This document shows, one piece after another, positions 1-13,100 of a DNA stretch of 64,000 bases; position 1 is the stretch's first letter; each line of letters begins with the position of its first letter. The translations under genes and the position numbers were made by a program. Source of the DNA: Liolophura sinensis (lineage: Eukaryota; Mollusca; Polyplacophora; Chitonida; Chitonidae); assembly GCF_032854445.1 (NCBI RefSeq), contig NC_088304.1, forward strand, positions 31,257,732 to 31,321,731. The letters run 5' to 3'. The notes under the pieces are model-generated. The model searched no databases and had not been told where the DNA came from. It was given only the letters and a program-made list of their open reading frames with translations.

Positions 1-223
1 CTTGGCGCTGCCCTAAGGCTCAGGAGCCTCTCACCAGTGTAGTCGCTGTGAGTTCAAATCCCGCTCATGTTGGCTTCATGTCTAATTTGCCAGCAACTTG
101 CGCATGGTTATGGGTTTCCCCCGGGTTCTGTCCAGTTTCCTCCCACCTTAACGCTACCTACCGTCGTATAAGTGAAATATTCTTGAGTAAGGCGTGAAAC
201 AAGAATCAAATAAATAAATTAAT
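1..223 (+). mobile_element. SINE-A copy, cut by the window start
   Basis: B box (GAGTTCAAATCCC) and all downstream blocks are present, ending CAAATAAATAAATT; the A-box head is missing at the window edge. Confidence 0.85.
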
Positions 224-820
224 TACTTGTTCCCATACAGAGAGGGATCTTTCAGCTGGAACGTTCCAATGTCCCCATATTTTTTCAGTGCTTCCTCACT
301 CAAACATGGACCTCTGACAGGTCAAACAAATAAATGTGAAAAAAAGCGACAATAGCGATGCACATAAGAGTTACAAGGATGCATGTATGAATCAGTCAGA
401 ACTTGCCCCCTCAGCAACAGACTATTGAAAACACACGTCATCTATGACAAGAATGACAACATTTCCGCAAATGTAAGTACAAAGGAAGTGAACATATATA
501 TAAATAATATTAATAGATATATGAAATAAATGTTTATTTTATATATAAAACGGTAAAAGTTCACTGATACACATCCGCATGGATCACAATTAAATCGGCA
601 CCAGCGCCATTATCTTAGGGCCCTTCCATGATCTCAGGACCTACCCTAATCCAGCAGCTTTCCGCGCACCATATTTTCGCGTAAATACATGTACCTTGGA
701 ATGGGAACGTTAAATATTCATAGAATCCTGTGGTTTGTTAGTCTGTATGCGGATTATTTCATGGACTTCTTTGCTGTAGTATTATCAATAGCATCGAATC
801 TATAACCTATGTAATAGATA

Positions 821-972
821 TGGGTGGGAAGGTCCACCAGCAACCTGCGGATGGTCGTGGGTTTCCCCCGGGCTCTGCCCGGTTTCCACTCACCATAATG
901 CTGGCCGCCGTTGTATAAGTGAAATATTCTTGAGTACGGCGTAAAACTCCAGATAAATAATAAATAAATAGA
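821..972 (+). mobile_element. SINE-A copy, 5'-truncated
   Basis: Begins inside the central block (GGGAAGGTCCACCAGCAACC) and runs to an AATAAATAAATA tail; typical 5' truncation. Confidence 0.85.
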
Positions 973-1230
973 TATGGCATGGTTACATGATCATTACAGA
1001 TAATAGTCGAGGGATGTAACGTGTAATGATGATCACTAGATCATGCTACGATTTATTTATCACGGAACTGAGGCACGTTGACCAATGAAATGGCTATAAA
1101 ATGTGCTAATATTTTCTATATAACCGCATTCTTTCGATAATGAATGATGATGGCCTCAGTGACTGTAATATATAATACGATCGTGTGATCATACTATGAC
1201 TATTACTTATCACTGGACTTATTGTTAACA

Positions 1231-1503
1231 GTAGGGGCCTTCGTGGCCGAGGGAGCTAGCATCCCAGCGCGGCGCAATGACGCAGGAGCCTCTCACCAAT
1301 GCGGCCATTGTAAGTTCAAGTCCAGCTCATGTTGGATTCTTCGGCCGAGAGTGGGAAGGTCTGCCAGCAATCTGCGGATGGTCGTACGTTTCCGCAGGGC
1401 TTTGCCTGGTTTCCTCCTATCATACATAATACTAGCCGCCGTCGTACAGATAAAAGATCCTTGAGTGCGACGTAAAACATCAATCAAATATTTAAATCAA
1501 ATA
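1231..1503 (+). mobile_element. SINE-A copy, diverged full length
   Basis: Head GGGGCCTTCGTGGCCGAGGG through B box GTAAGTTCAAGTCC to a degraded CAAATATTTAAAT tail. The small ORFs here on both strands belong to the repeat. Confidence 0.85.
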
Positions 1504-1584
1504 TTGTTAACAATCACAAAGCTAAGTCCATGCAAGATGCCCTGGTCGAGCCAAGTCGTCGAATTCATCTGGTCGAAAGAAAAT

Positions 1585-1843
1585 ACACTCAAAAAATTAA
1601 TGTGTTAAATGTAACAGAACGTCTGTTGTCTGAGTGATGCTAGAATGTATTCTGTTACTGTAACACAATATTGTATCACATTCAACATAATATCCTGTTA
1701 GTCTGTATCAATGGTTGTGTTGAATTGGTAGAATATGTGTGTTATATCTAACAGAATAATATGGTGCAATAACAGAGTGCATTCTAGCATCACTCAGATA
1801 ACAGACTTTTCTGTTAAATTCAACAGATGAATTTTGTGTGTGT
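1585..1843. mobile_element. Foldback/MITE-like element with long inverted repeats
   Basis: The two arms are inverted copies of roughly 100 bp: the left arm carries CTGAGTGATGCTAGAATG (1638-1657) and the right arm its reverse complement (1774-1795). The outer ends (ACACTCAAAAAATT and reverse of AATTTTGTGTGTGT) also pair. No transposase ORF. Confidence 0.7.
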
Positions 1844-3805
1844 AGGAGATGCGTTATTTCATGCCAGTGTTGCATTCCGTAAATCCCATCTGAACGGGGT
1901 TAATGAAATAGACTCGTTATATTTCCATTCCTCTTGTCCTATTCGGCGAATTGTTACGAGAATTCCCTTCGTGTGAACACTGCTTTATCAGACACAAACA
2001 ACCTTACATATACTAGAGTGAAAAAGAGGACCTGTCACCGGCCAGCTTGGGAAGTGCGAAAATCTAGAAACTTTATAGATGTCTCTGTACTGAGAACTGG
2101 GGACAAAAGCCCCGTCGTCTTAAATAACCAACAAAACATGTGCGACAGTCTAATAAGCATGATGTTAAATATTTGTCGACTGGAATTACACATAGTGTGA
2201 CTTTGCTTGCCATATAAAAAGTTGCCTTCAAGACGTATCACTGTCGGGCACTCGGGTTCAACAGCTTTCTTCTCATAAACGCTGTACACATACGTTTTCA
2301 AACAAATGTGGTAAAAATGGACTTTCTCTGATGTCAAACTAATACTATTATTGAATGCTTTTCGTCAAGCAATTACAAGTTGATTCTCCTAAGCATCTAC
2401 CACCATACTCAATTTGATTGGTTGAAATATCTCAGCATGGCAGATTGGTTATAGCTTACTATGATTCACAACGTCACCGCGCGCATGTCATAATGTATTC
2501 AATCTGAGTTGGTTTACAGGCATCGTATGCAGTTTATGTGTTTTCTGTAGCAGATATATTTGAAAATACAGAATATTTAGAAACTGAAAGCAAATCTTAT
2601 CATAGTTTGTACGTAAAATATTATTTTCGAATACACAAAGAATAAAAAATCATAAGTTCATTTTTGAAAGCTTCTGTGTTATTTCTGTTTTATAAGTACA
2701 ACATGGATGTATAATAAAAATTGTTCGGAATCATAAAATTGCAAATGATACAAACAAACTTTGTTGACCAGTAAGTTTTGTCTGCAAAAACGGACAAATT
2801 GACAAATGGTGAAATTGTCGAAACCCAAAAGTAAATTATCCATTTGATAACAGCGCATCTGTTGCCATCAACCGAAAAAAAATTATTTTGACTTCATCCT
2901 TTTTGTTTTGATTCTTTTTATTTCATGATTTTATGTTTTTATTTCATGCTTTTATGGTACCCATAGATATATAGGCCTATATCGCTAAAATTATCTCGCT
3001 AGGCTGATATTTAGCAGTAAAAGAAGCAATAAAATACCCCGAAATTAATTAGATCACCAGTATATATTAATTCCATAAATTATAAATGCGAACAAATAAC
3101 ATTGGCTGCATGTTTTTCAACACTCTACACTCTGAAAGATCCCTGTTACAATTATTTGGAATCAACCATTGTCTTTATCATGTAAAATATATTTCTGTGA
3201 GACAGAAATAATTGACGTACACATAAGATCTGTGTTCTTACAGGAATGAAAGTCTAACACAGGCTTTCAAACACCAATTGTTCACCACATTCGTAGATTT
3301 CTTTTGTTTTCAGAACCTGAAATGGAGTTCAAGCATTCTGTATACCCTTGAGAGAAAATGGCTCTTTCCGTTTTCGAAAGAAACTGTTAGATTACATGTT
3401 TTTTGAACGAGTAAGAAAGGGTATTGCAAACATATTAAAATATGAAACCTCACTTCAGGCAGAAGGTTTCAAGTTTTCTCAAAGAAGCTATTAACGTTTG
3501 TCATTCAATACATATATTTTTAATACTGATCGAGGGACTTTTGACAGCGGGTTTTTTGTCCGCCCCCCGAGAGTCCAGATCTCCAAGTCACAACTTGTCA
3601 TCGCATCGGAATTCCACTGGAAAAAGCGTTCAATGTGCGATTCTCTAGTCCAGACGTCACATTCATCTGATCGAAAGACGATATAGATGAGCTACAGTGT
3701 CTCATGCGATTGTAGCACGGGATCAGATCGTCCGAACGCGGCTTATGTAGCCGCAGGCATTCTCCGCAAGGCGCGTTGTCCAATCCCTGTGGTGCTCGCG
3801 TATAA
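1844..3805. other. Intergenic, no supported gene
   Basis: AT-rich sequence with only short chance ORFs lacking splice signals or recognisable motifs. Confidence 0.6.
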
Positions 3806-4155
3806 TTACTTATTTATTTATTTATTTGATTGTTGTTTTTACACCATACTCAAGAATATCTCACATACGCCAACGGCAAGCATTATACGGTTGGAGGGAA
3901 ATGGGCAGAGCCACGGGGAAACCCAACGAATATCCACAGTTTGCCGGCAGATTTTCTCACGTCCGGCTGGAGAGGAAGTCAGCACAATGCGGATGAACTA
4001 ACTCCCATCGACCGCATTGGAATGGATGACTATGGCTTTACGCCACATCGTCAATATTTCAGTCATATCTTGGCGAGCAACCGCATTGCTGGGATATACT
4101 TGGGTCACTGTGATGCGCCTACATGCTGCTAACCACTGGGCCACGAAGACCCCTC
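3806..4155 (-). mobile_element. SINE-A copy, diverged, with internal insertion
   Basis: Tail TTATTTATTTATTTGATTG at the left; the head (GGGGTCTTCGTGGCCCAGTGG in the minus sense) at the right. About 80 bp of extra sequence around 4010-4090 repeats part of the tRNA-related region, so the copy is longer than standard. Confidence 0.75.
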
Positions 4156-4546
4156 GCAGGATACTAACATACAGTTGAGTTCTTTTAATACGCCCGCTAG
4201 CAAATTAAAACGTGCATACTTGATTTTATCTGGTTTCTTTTCCAAAATCTCTTTACATTTCTCCAAACTACGAATGGTTGAACGCCCAGAGCGGTCTGAA
4301 ACTAGGACCTAGGTCCATATTAATCAGGACTTCGCTCTAAAATTCGAACACAGCTGTAATTAAAATATTTTGTTCTAGGAAGTTTAAAATTTGTACACTG
4401 GTTCTTCCCAGCATAACAATATATCAACCACCATTTGAGTTCTTTCTTGTTTTGAAGTTGGGTTTTCAAGCATTTACAATTTATCTATTCACTCTAAAAT
4501 GCTTGTATAAATCTGCAATACCTAAAATTCAGCTTAACCATTATAT

Positions 4547-4847
4547 AGCTTCTCTCAGCTTAGCCACAATATAGCCTCTCTCAGCGTAACCACAATATAT
4601 CCTCTCTCAGCGTAGCCACAATTTAGCCTGCCTCAGCGTAGCCACAATATATCCTCTCTCAGCTTAGCCACAATATAGCCTCTCTCAGTGTAGCCACAAT
4701 ATAGCCTCTCTCAGCTTAGCCACAATATAGCATGTCTCAGCTTAGCCACAATATAGCATTTTTTCAGCGTAGCCACAATATATCCTCTCTCAGCTGAGCC
4801 ACCATGTAGCCTCTCTCAGCTTAGCCACAATATATCCTCTCTCACAC
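4547..4847. repeat. 26-bp minisatellite, about 11 copies
   Basis: Unit CCTCTCTCAGCTTAGCCACA plus ATATAG/ATATAT, with variants at the CTTAG/CGTAG position. Confidence 0.9.
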
Positions 4848-5217
4848 CAATCAGAAGTGATTCTTCCTTAAGTTGTCTGACAATCCGGCATGGCTTATAT
4901 TCTGGTTTTGACAGCAAAGTTCAACCAGGCTCGTTTGACCTTCCAGGCCATCTTACATGACGGTCGTTTGAGATCGTTTGCTTTCCGCCAATATTGCATG
5001 CACAATGTGATAGCCCTCTGGCTGAAAATTTCACGTCGCACGTGAAGGAGTTCTTACGGTTATACTAGCCAATGGTCGAGGGTTTATTTCGAGTACCTTG
5101 GTTTCGTCTGCTCATGAAACTGACCGTCGTCCTATATAAGCGAACCTGTTCAAGCGTTTCAACACGAGCCGAGACGAAAATTTTATCTCCTTTCCTTCTC
5201 GAAATGTAATAGTTGAT

Positions 5218-5458
5218 TATCTGATTGGTGTTTTGCGCCGTATTCAAGAATATTTCACTGATACGATGGCGGCCAGCATTCTGGTGGGGAGAAACCAGGC
5301 AGAGGCCGAGGAAACCCATGACCATCCGCAACTTGATGGAAGACCTTCCCACGCACGACCGGAGAGGAAGCCAGGCTTGATCTAGACTTGAACTCACCGT
5401 GACCGCATGGTGAGAGGTTCGTAGGTCATTGCGATGCGCTGGCCGCACTAACCACCTA
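5218..5458 (-). mobile_element. SINE-A copy
   Basis: Minus-strand copy with 3' block, central block and B box region (TTGAACTCACCGTGACCGCA on plus); tail largely lost. Confidence 0.82.
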
Positions 5459-6585
5459 GAAATATAATAGGCTTCCCTTCTCTCTCTGGGGCTGAAAGCT
5501 GAACATTTATCCCACTCGTTTTTTCATGAAAGGCTCTCGCTTGGTCATTCTATCGAGGAGGTAGAATGTATTCTACCTTCCACATTCACACATCAAACCC
5601 CGGACCGTCTAGTGAACTGATTTGTTAGCTAGTTTCGTCAATATCAAATTTGCTCTACTCTGAAAAACACAAGCATAAATAAACCTGTCCGAGCTGTCAG
5701 TCAAAAACAGTCAACTGGATGTTCCACACATTAGTAACAAATGTTCAATCTTTCTGTGACGTCATGACGTCACAACTGCTTTCACCGGAATGGAATGAAA
5801 AGTAACTTTTTGGATCCATCCATTGTGCGGCGGAGTTTATTTCACTGAATTAAAGATGAGAATGGTGTCAAACATGATTTAAAAAGCCACATAAATAAAC
5901 CCTATACAGCTCCAGTAAATTTGAAACCCTTGCAGCAAAGGTGACAACAGAACTCTACGAACACGATGGGATAGATAACTAAAAAAATCGTACAGAAAGC
6001 TTAAATACATGTACGTTTCTAATTAGATGAATTCATATTGTTTTAAAATATACAATCGAATTCCGTTATAAAATCTCAAAACTACTACCATAAATATGAT
6101 TATCAATGATTATTGCTCATTTTTAGAGATCTGAGATAAAATGACTGATATGTTTGTTTTCACTGATGAAAGCATGGAATAAAATCACTCAAGCACATTG
6201 CCATGGAAACCAGAAAAAGAATGGAATGCCTGGAGAACACACAGGCAATGATACAGCTTGCCTAAGGCCACCAGTCCCTAGACTGAGCATCAGCTTATCA
6301 TGAAACAGCAGTGTTGGGCTGAGGTGTATAAAATATATTTTAAACATAGTTTCTCTTTCCAAAAACCTCCCACAAAAAAACAACCATATTAATACAAAGA
6401 ATCCACAGGGAGTATAGCTAAACTAATGGTCAGTTAATTAAAACTAAAGGTATGCACAAAAAAAATATATAGGTCACTTAGTCATATTTTACATATAATA
6501 TTCAAGTTAACATTTTCTGGTTTAGGATTATGTTGTTTTTTTTTACTAATAATTTTTAGAGACTACATTGTTGGGAGACAAATTT
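5459..6585. other. Intergenic/possible DNA2 downstream flank
   Basis: AT-rich, with no supported gene. DNA2's 3'UTR could reach here, but no clear minus-strand AATAAA was found between about 6.3 and 7.1 kb. Confidence 0.4.
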
Positions 6586-6905
6586 GTATGTATGTACGCT
6601 CGGGGTTTAACGTCGTACTCAACAATTTTTCACTCATATGAAGACAAAGAATCATTTCGGCGGAGTCCTTGCCGCCACTGAAGAATCATGCCGAAGACAC
6701 CAGGCGTGACACCACACCCAGTCACATTATATTGACACCAGGTCAACCTGTCCTGTTTCCTAGCTCTAACCTCTCAGTGCTCAGCATCAAGCGAGGCAGT
6801 AACAGGTACTGTTTTTTTAGTCTTTGGTATGACTTCACCATGGTTTGATCCCGAGTCTCCCCACTTTAAGGCAGGCACTCTATTCATCACGCCATCAAGA
6901 GACAA
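6586..6905 (-). mobile_element. SINE-B copy, full length
   Basis: Second tRNA-derived SINE family. The minus-strand head near 6900 reads GATGGCGTGATGAATAGAGTG (A-box-like), followed by a B-box-like GGGATCAAACC, then a body ending in the conserved GTTGAGTACGACGTTAAACC block. It lies just beyond the last DNA2 exon. Confidence 0.72.
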
Positions 6906-7094
6906 ATTTGATGACAAGGCACAGAAAACACTGAAACATCACAACTGGATCTGAACATTTACACACCTAAAAATGTCAAAGAACCTTTTCACCTTCATAA
7001 AGGCATTCTCACTTTACTACATGCATGGTTGAAGACCAGCAATCAGTCAAACTGAGGAATGATACAAGAAAAGGAAGAATACAACATAAAAATG

Positions 7095-7136
7095 TCAACT
7101 GCTCACATAACTGGCATCAGGCATGAACACCACAGA
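7095..7136 (-). CDS. DNA2: DNA2 exon 31, putative C-terminus
   Basis: After a TTTTACAG acceptor, 13 codons ([13 protein letters not shown]) and TGA complete the protein in phase 0. The composition resembles the short hydrophobic-then-polar end of animal DNA2 after the last helicase helix. The 3.1-kb intron before it holds no better acceptor-stop combination that I noticed, but so short an exon could be wrong. Confidence 0.6.
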   Translation of the reverse strand, partial: SVVFMPDASYVSS

Positions 7137-10100
7137 CTGTAAAATAAGAATAAAAATGTGATTTAATAAAAAAAAAACAATAAAACCTTATATAAACATT
7201 TAGAAATGTATCTGACTGGTAATCAGGTTTCCTTGACAAAAAACAATAATGGTTAGAAAAGCACTATTTTTGTGTATAGCTTGAGCAATAAACAACTCAG
7301 GATTTGAAGTACTGGCACTAGGGTCTGCAAACAGAAGTAGTTTCACTATGGTGAGCAGTGAATTATTTAGTGAAAAGAGAATAATGTATAAAATGGGCAG
7401 GCATATATGTATAATGATATAGTCCCTAGCTGGAAAAAACGGGGCTTTTTTGGGGGCTTGGAGATTATGCTTTCATTTAGAGGTAAACAAGCTACTCTTA
7501 CCATACGTATTTAATACAGCATGGATTAATAGATGTAACCTGTATTCTTAAGGTGGTGGACAGGTCATTGACACACTAAAAACAGAAAGACTAAAACACA
7601 TATGCACGTCGTTGTGACCCAAAAGTCGTGCTCTCACCATACTTACATGACAAAAAATAAAAGCATCATATAAAATGGGCCAGACAAAAACAGTTTTAAC
7701 AAATGCGACATTTCATTTATACATACAGTTACACATTATAATACTTTTGATCAGTTATAAACATGTGTTACACCCTAAAGACTGGCACATGGAAGAAAGG
7801 TAGTGAGTACGAATGAAACTGGCACATGGAAGACAGGTAGTGAGTATGAATGAATATAATGAATACATATGTTTCTAAATGAGGAAACCAATTTTAAAGG
7901 GATACAGAATTGACCCTGATTGGCTGACAGTGGAGATAGGGTTTCCTGGGTTAGATATTGCAGCCTGTGTCACGCTTGAATAAATGTACCATACCTAAAA
8001 TTCAGTTGAGGCAAGGTATAGCTTATCTCTTACATCAGCCAATCAGAATCGAGTCTGAATCCCTTTAAGTAAAGTTCGCATCACCTGAAAAGCCATTTCC
8101 CGAAGATTCCATAAATGGTGTTAAAATTTTTAAATTTTTTTTATTTTTTTTTTATTTTGAAGTGGGTAAAATCCAAAATATACAGTGGTTCTAGGAGTTT
8201 TTGGACCATATTGAACAGGCTGAAGGGCAGTGTCGTCAGATTATTTCTAAGCGGCTAAAAAGACTGTTATATAGATGGAGTACTACTTGCTTATTCATGT
8301 TGAACTCAGGAATATAACAATCAGAGAATGATTAGCCGATAAAAAGAATCTGTGATGTCACTGTGCTTCTGCTTTTAAATATGGTCTGAACATGCCCATA
8401 CTGTCAATCATAGAACCTCTAGCATTAACTGAATTTTATTCACTGTTAAAAAAAATAAATAAAATAATCATGAACAGCATATTTTGAATGGGCATCAAAT
8501 GATTTTTAAAGCGGCAAGAACTTTAATTAAAGATGGTTTGTTCTTTTAATGCCACTTTGGCAATCTTGCTGCCATCTTGTGATAACAGTCAGGATAACGT
8601 GGCAGAACATGAACAATGATGCGAATGAGCAAAATTTATCCCTGAGTATCACTGGCAATTGCTAACACATCTTTCAGTACACATGCACATATGCATTTAT
8701 ATATATATATATATATTTGAGAAAAGAAAAAAGTTCTTTTCACAACACATACGTTCATTCCTGAGAATCAAGAGGCTAGAGAATTACGAATCTTTTTGGA
8801 GCATACATATAGTCACATGCGCAATCACTATTATACACCTGCCATAAAAATTTGAGTTAATGTGAAATGTAAATTGCACAATGATATGGCACATACATGT
8901 ATGTACATGCATTTTATGAACAACTATCAGACTGTGCTGACAAATTTATAACAGGTAATGTTTCATACTAACTTCCAGGTGAGATATGCAAGATTCAGTA
9001 ATGACACCCCCAACATGTATAATACCTTATCTCAATAAATGCACTTGTTTTTCCTGTTAAAAAATAAAGACAAATAAAAAGGCACCAATTCCCTATAAGA
9101 TGCCCCGTCAACTTTTAGAGCTGTTTGTTTGTTGATTTCAATTTCCTAAATTCTGAGAAAACTTGTATATTACAGTTTCACAGGCCTGAACTGGATACTT
9201 TCCAGGTTTGTCAGTACGGTATATTTGGCATACATGCTAATGAACAGTTTCATTCTTGTACAAAGACTGAGACGTCCAACACTGAACTCATCTAAAATAT
9301 TACATGCTAAATTTAGATACTTGTTACATGAATTCTTGCACAGGTGTTTGTTTACGCTGAGGATTGTCTTGAACTTCAATCTTGGCACAGATGTTAAGAT
9401 GACTGCAGATGAAGATCCTTATGAGCAGCTTCCGGTAAGGCAATTATCTGTGAAACAAACAGCCAACAAATGATTCACTGATTTATTGAATGAAGATACA
9501 CTATAACAGTCAGTTTTTAAACAGATAGGAAAAAAACAACAAGCTGAATTATAGAATTTACATATCCCAATTTAGAAATGCAAACCTGTACATGGATCGT
9601 AAGATTCATGCATGTTTTTAAACTTGGTCTGAGGTTACACAAAATGAATCTGCATCCAAAACTATAAAAGCTGGACAGTATCTGAAGCAGTCACAGCACG
9701 GAAACCAACAACCAATCAGATTAACACACATATACATATACTAATTTGTGTTGACGGCTCCATTTCCAACAACCAATCAGAATAACACACATATACATAT
9801 ACTAGTTTGTGTTGACGGCTCCATTTCCAACAACCAATCAGAATAACACACATATACATATACTAGTTTGTGATGACGACTCCATTTTCAAGAAACAATT
9901 GGAATAAAGCAAATCGTTAAATATGCAAAAATTATGCACAGATCCGGCAGGGTTTTTCTTTTAATTTTACCAAAACAGGACAACATTTGAAGGAGTTATT
10001 AATTACATGGACACAAAACAACCAATGAGAATGACAGAAATCACTAAATATGCACAGATTTTTTCAAACTTGATCTAAGGTTCCACAAAGTGTATCTGCA

Positions 10101-13100
10101 GGAGAAGATTTATCAAAAAAGGAGACAGTTACTGCCTGAAAACCAAAACAAAACAGGCAAACTGAAAAAGATTAACATCATTCACTTTTTCTGAAGAATG
10201 GGATAACTCCATGTTAGAACATGATAAAGATGGTAAATACCTGGTTGTTTTTCTCCACCACAGACAGAATCTTCAGAACCGGTTCATACAGGTTCAGTGT
10301 CTGCCTGTCACCAAGAAGAACCAGTTTATGCTTAGCTCGTGTCACTGCAACATTCAGTCTGCGGATATCTTTGAGGAGCTCTCCTGCCTATGGAGAGAAG
10401 GAACACAAATTCATAATTAACACAAGCCAAAACTACCCACAAAAGCACTAACTGTAACATTGCATGTATCATTTCAAGGTGTGTTTTAAAAAACAGTGCC
10501 GTAAAATACAAACTATTACCGGTAAGTAACAATGATCTTATGTACCCTAATTCTTCCCATTTTTGGGACAGATATCAGTAGTGTTGAAAGTGGAATATTA
10601 CATTTCTTTACCAGCCTTTTTGGAAAAGTGAAGATATGAGGATGTTGTCCATTAGATGGTCTAACCATGTGAGAAAAAAGGAACTCAACATTCCTGCTAC
10701 AATTACATTTATATTGGCTAAAACAAGCAGACCAGGTGTCCCAAAAATTAGAACAAATAGGGCATCACTGCCCTACAGGTTAAAGAGACTGTACCAGAGA
10801 TTTTTGGCAAAAAAGCAATCCGTCCAAATCCAATCAAAATTTTAAAATTATTTCAGAAAAGCCTGAATAATTACCTTTCACCAAATATAAAAATCAAAAT
10901 TGGAAATAAAGTTCTTAAAACATATAATTTGTGATGTAACTTTATAAGATTTTACAGTCATTTTAATACGATTGGCAGTATAGCTTTATCACATTTTACA
11001 ATCATTTCAATACTATAAATAGTACATACAAGAATATGATATTCACTAAAAAGTAACAATTTGAAATATTCTTGGTAAACACAGAAAATTTGATTTGATT
11101 AGCCAAATATGATTTTTTTTTACTTTTTACCCCTTTAGTTACATGTAAAACTTACAGCAGCATTATCACTTGTGGAACTCTTCACAAAGGAGATAATAAT
11201 AACACTTTTGTCTCTGCCTTGGTATTGGTCCACAGTGTTCACCTCTATGTCACCATGGTTACAAGAGTTCAACATAGACTGTATAACTTTGACTTGATTC
11301 CTATAAGGGGCGATAACTCCAATTTCATCAGGATCAACTCCAGCCTGTTGGAAAAAGAAATGGTTTACATGGTTTGAGTGAATTCCACTTTTGAAAGAGA
11401 ACAATCAATCTACATTTCAAAATATGAAAAGTACATGTTGTCCTAAACTAAACTAAAACTAAACAACTGCCCATCTCTTCTACAATAATACAGCGTAATA
11501 TTTACATGTACTCATTTTTAAAAATGAAGTTATCAACGGATGTTGTATTTCACATTTGGGATTATTTTGTTCAAATGTTTGGTCAGGTTTAGTGGTACAT
11601 GGGCAGGATTTAAAGACAACGGAGAGGCTGTAGAATCAGGTATCAGTCACAAAATCTCATTAGCTGGTCACTAGTCAATCACCTTCCTGGTGTCCAGGTA
11701 AGCCAGGGTTGGTCAGATATCAGGGTTACAAAGTTACTTTGTAAAATTTTACTCGATACAACAATAACCATGTAACACAATACGGCTATAATTTAGAAAA
11801 GAACATGATTAAGAAATAATTGCTTCATTCACTGCATATATACAGGCCTTGTCCCAAAACAATGGACACCTCCTGTTTTACTGCAGTTAACACAGTGCAT
11901 ATGCAGTGAATGAAGCCATTGTTTCTTTTCTAAAACATCACCTGTTCACTTGAATTTTACACTAAATTTCAGTTTTTACTCCCTTTCAATTTTCAAACTG
12001 ATACGTATTACCCCTTTATTTTGATTACATTTCTCTCGCATCGACTGCTCCACGGAAGAGTCCACTTTACAGAACCACAGGGTCCACATGTCGAGAACCA
12101 ATGAGAATACCGCATTTCCATGCTCGCTTGTTGTTGGGTGAGTTTCAAACATTCCTAAAGTAAATCTTTGCGCGAAGATTTCAGTCGAGAGTGTTGAGTC
12201 GTGGAAATAAAACGAAGAAGAGATTGACAAGCGGCAATCAGGAAAGAGATATTTAGTTGACAAGCTGTCACACAAGAAGCTACGGCAGCCAGCAGTACTG
12301 AATGCACTCGGTAAACTGTCTACATGTACGCAGTACCATATGAAGGATGTTACCAGCTACCTACTAGCCTGCAGGCTTTGATATTTCTGACAGTTACCTA
12401 CCCCGTCACCAGATATTCGTGCGTCAAGTGTGCCATACAACCATCGGAAAACTAGGCAGGGTTTTTTGTGTGGGTTGTTGGAAAAGGTTTTTTTTTATTT
12501 GCCACATAAAATGATACAGACCAGATCTTTTGGAATGAACATGATCATCAAAATTTTGATGGAAAATTAAAATAAATAAACATGTGTACGTAGAATTGCT
12601 GTTGCTTTTTGTTGTTAATACTTCGTAGTTGCTAAGTGTGCTACGATCTGTCAGCGAGTGTAAGTAATCCGCCTTCAAGTTAAACACGTTGACCCACATA
12701 TAGATTGCACGGCTTCATGTTGATGACGTCATATAGGTTGACTTCATACGTTTTTACTGTATGCAGTACCGACCTATCCTCCCTGCGGTTGGAACAACCC
12801 TGCTGAACACTATGACGTTACTCCTCGACAACAGTGTTGGGTCGAGTGAAAAAATTCACTGCACATACAGTTCGGTATATGCAGTCAATGTCTCGGATCT
12901 CAGTGTAGTATGCATTTGGCAGATGTGTTAGAATATAAGGTTTATGAATTGTTACATTTGGTTAGTTAGTTTCACAGATATCTTGCAAAAAAGTTAGTGA
13001 TTGACAGCACGTAGAGATCCAATTGGAGATCTAAAAATAACCATATTTAAATTCCATGTGTTACATTACATAAAATCTTAGAGGAAAAGAGCAATGAACA

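Noticed and set aside
1934-2337. Overlapping 88- and 100-codon ORFs
   Set aside because: Opposite strands, no motifs or splice sites; chance ORFs.
11821-11917. 18-bp inverted repeat (GCTTCATTCACTGCATAT) with similar pieces near 12.75 and 12.87 kb
   Set aside because: Could mark an old transposon end, but the outer limits and target duplication could not be defined.
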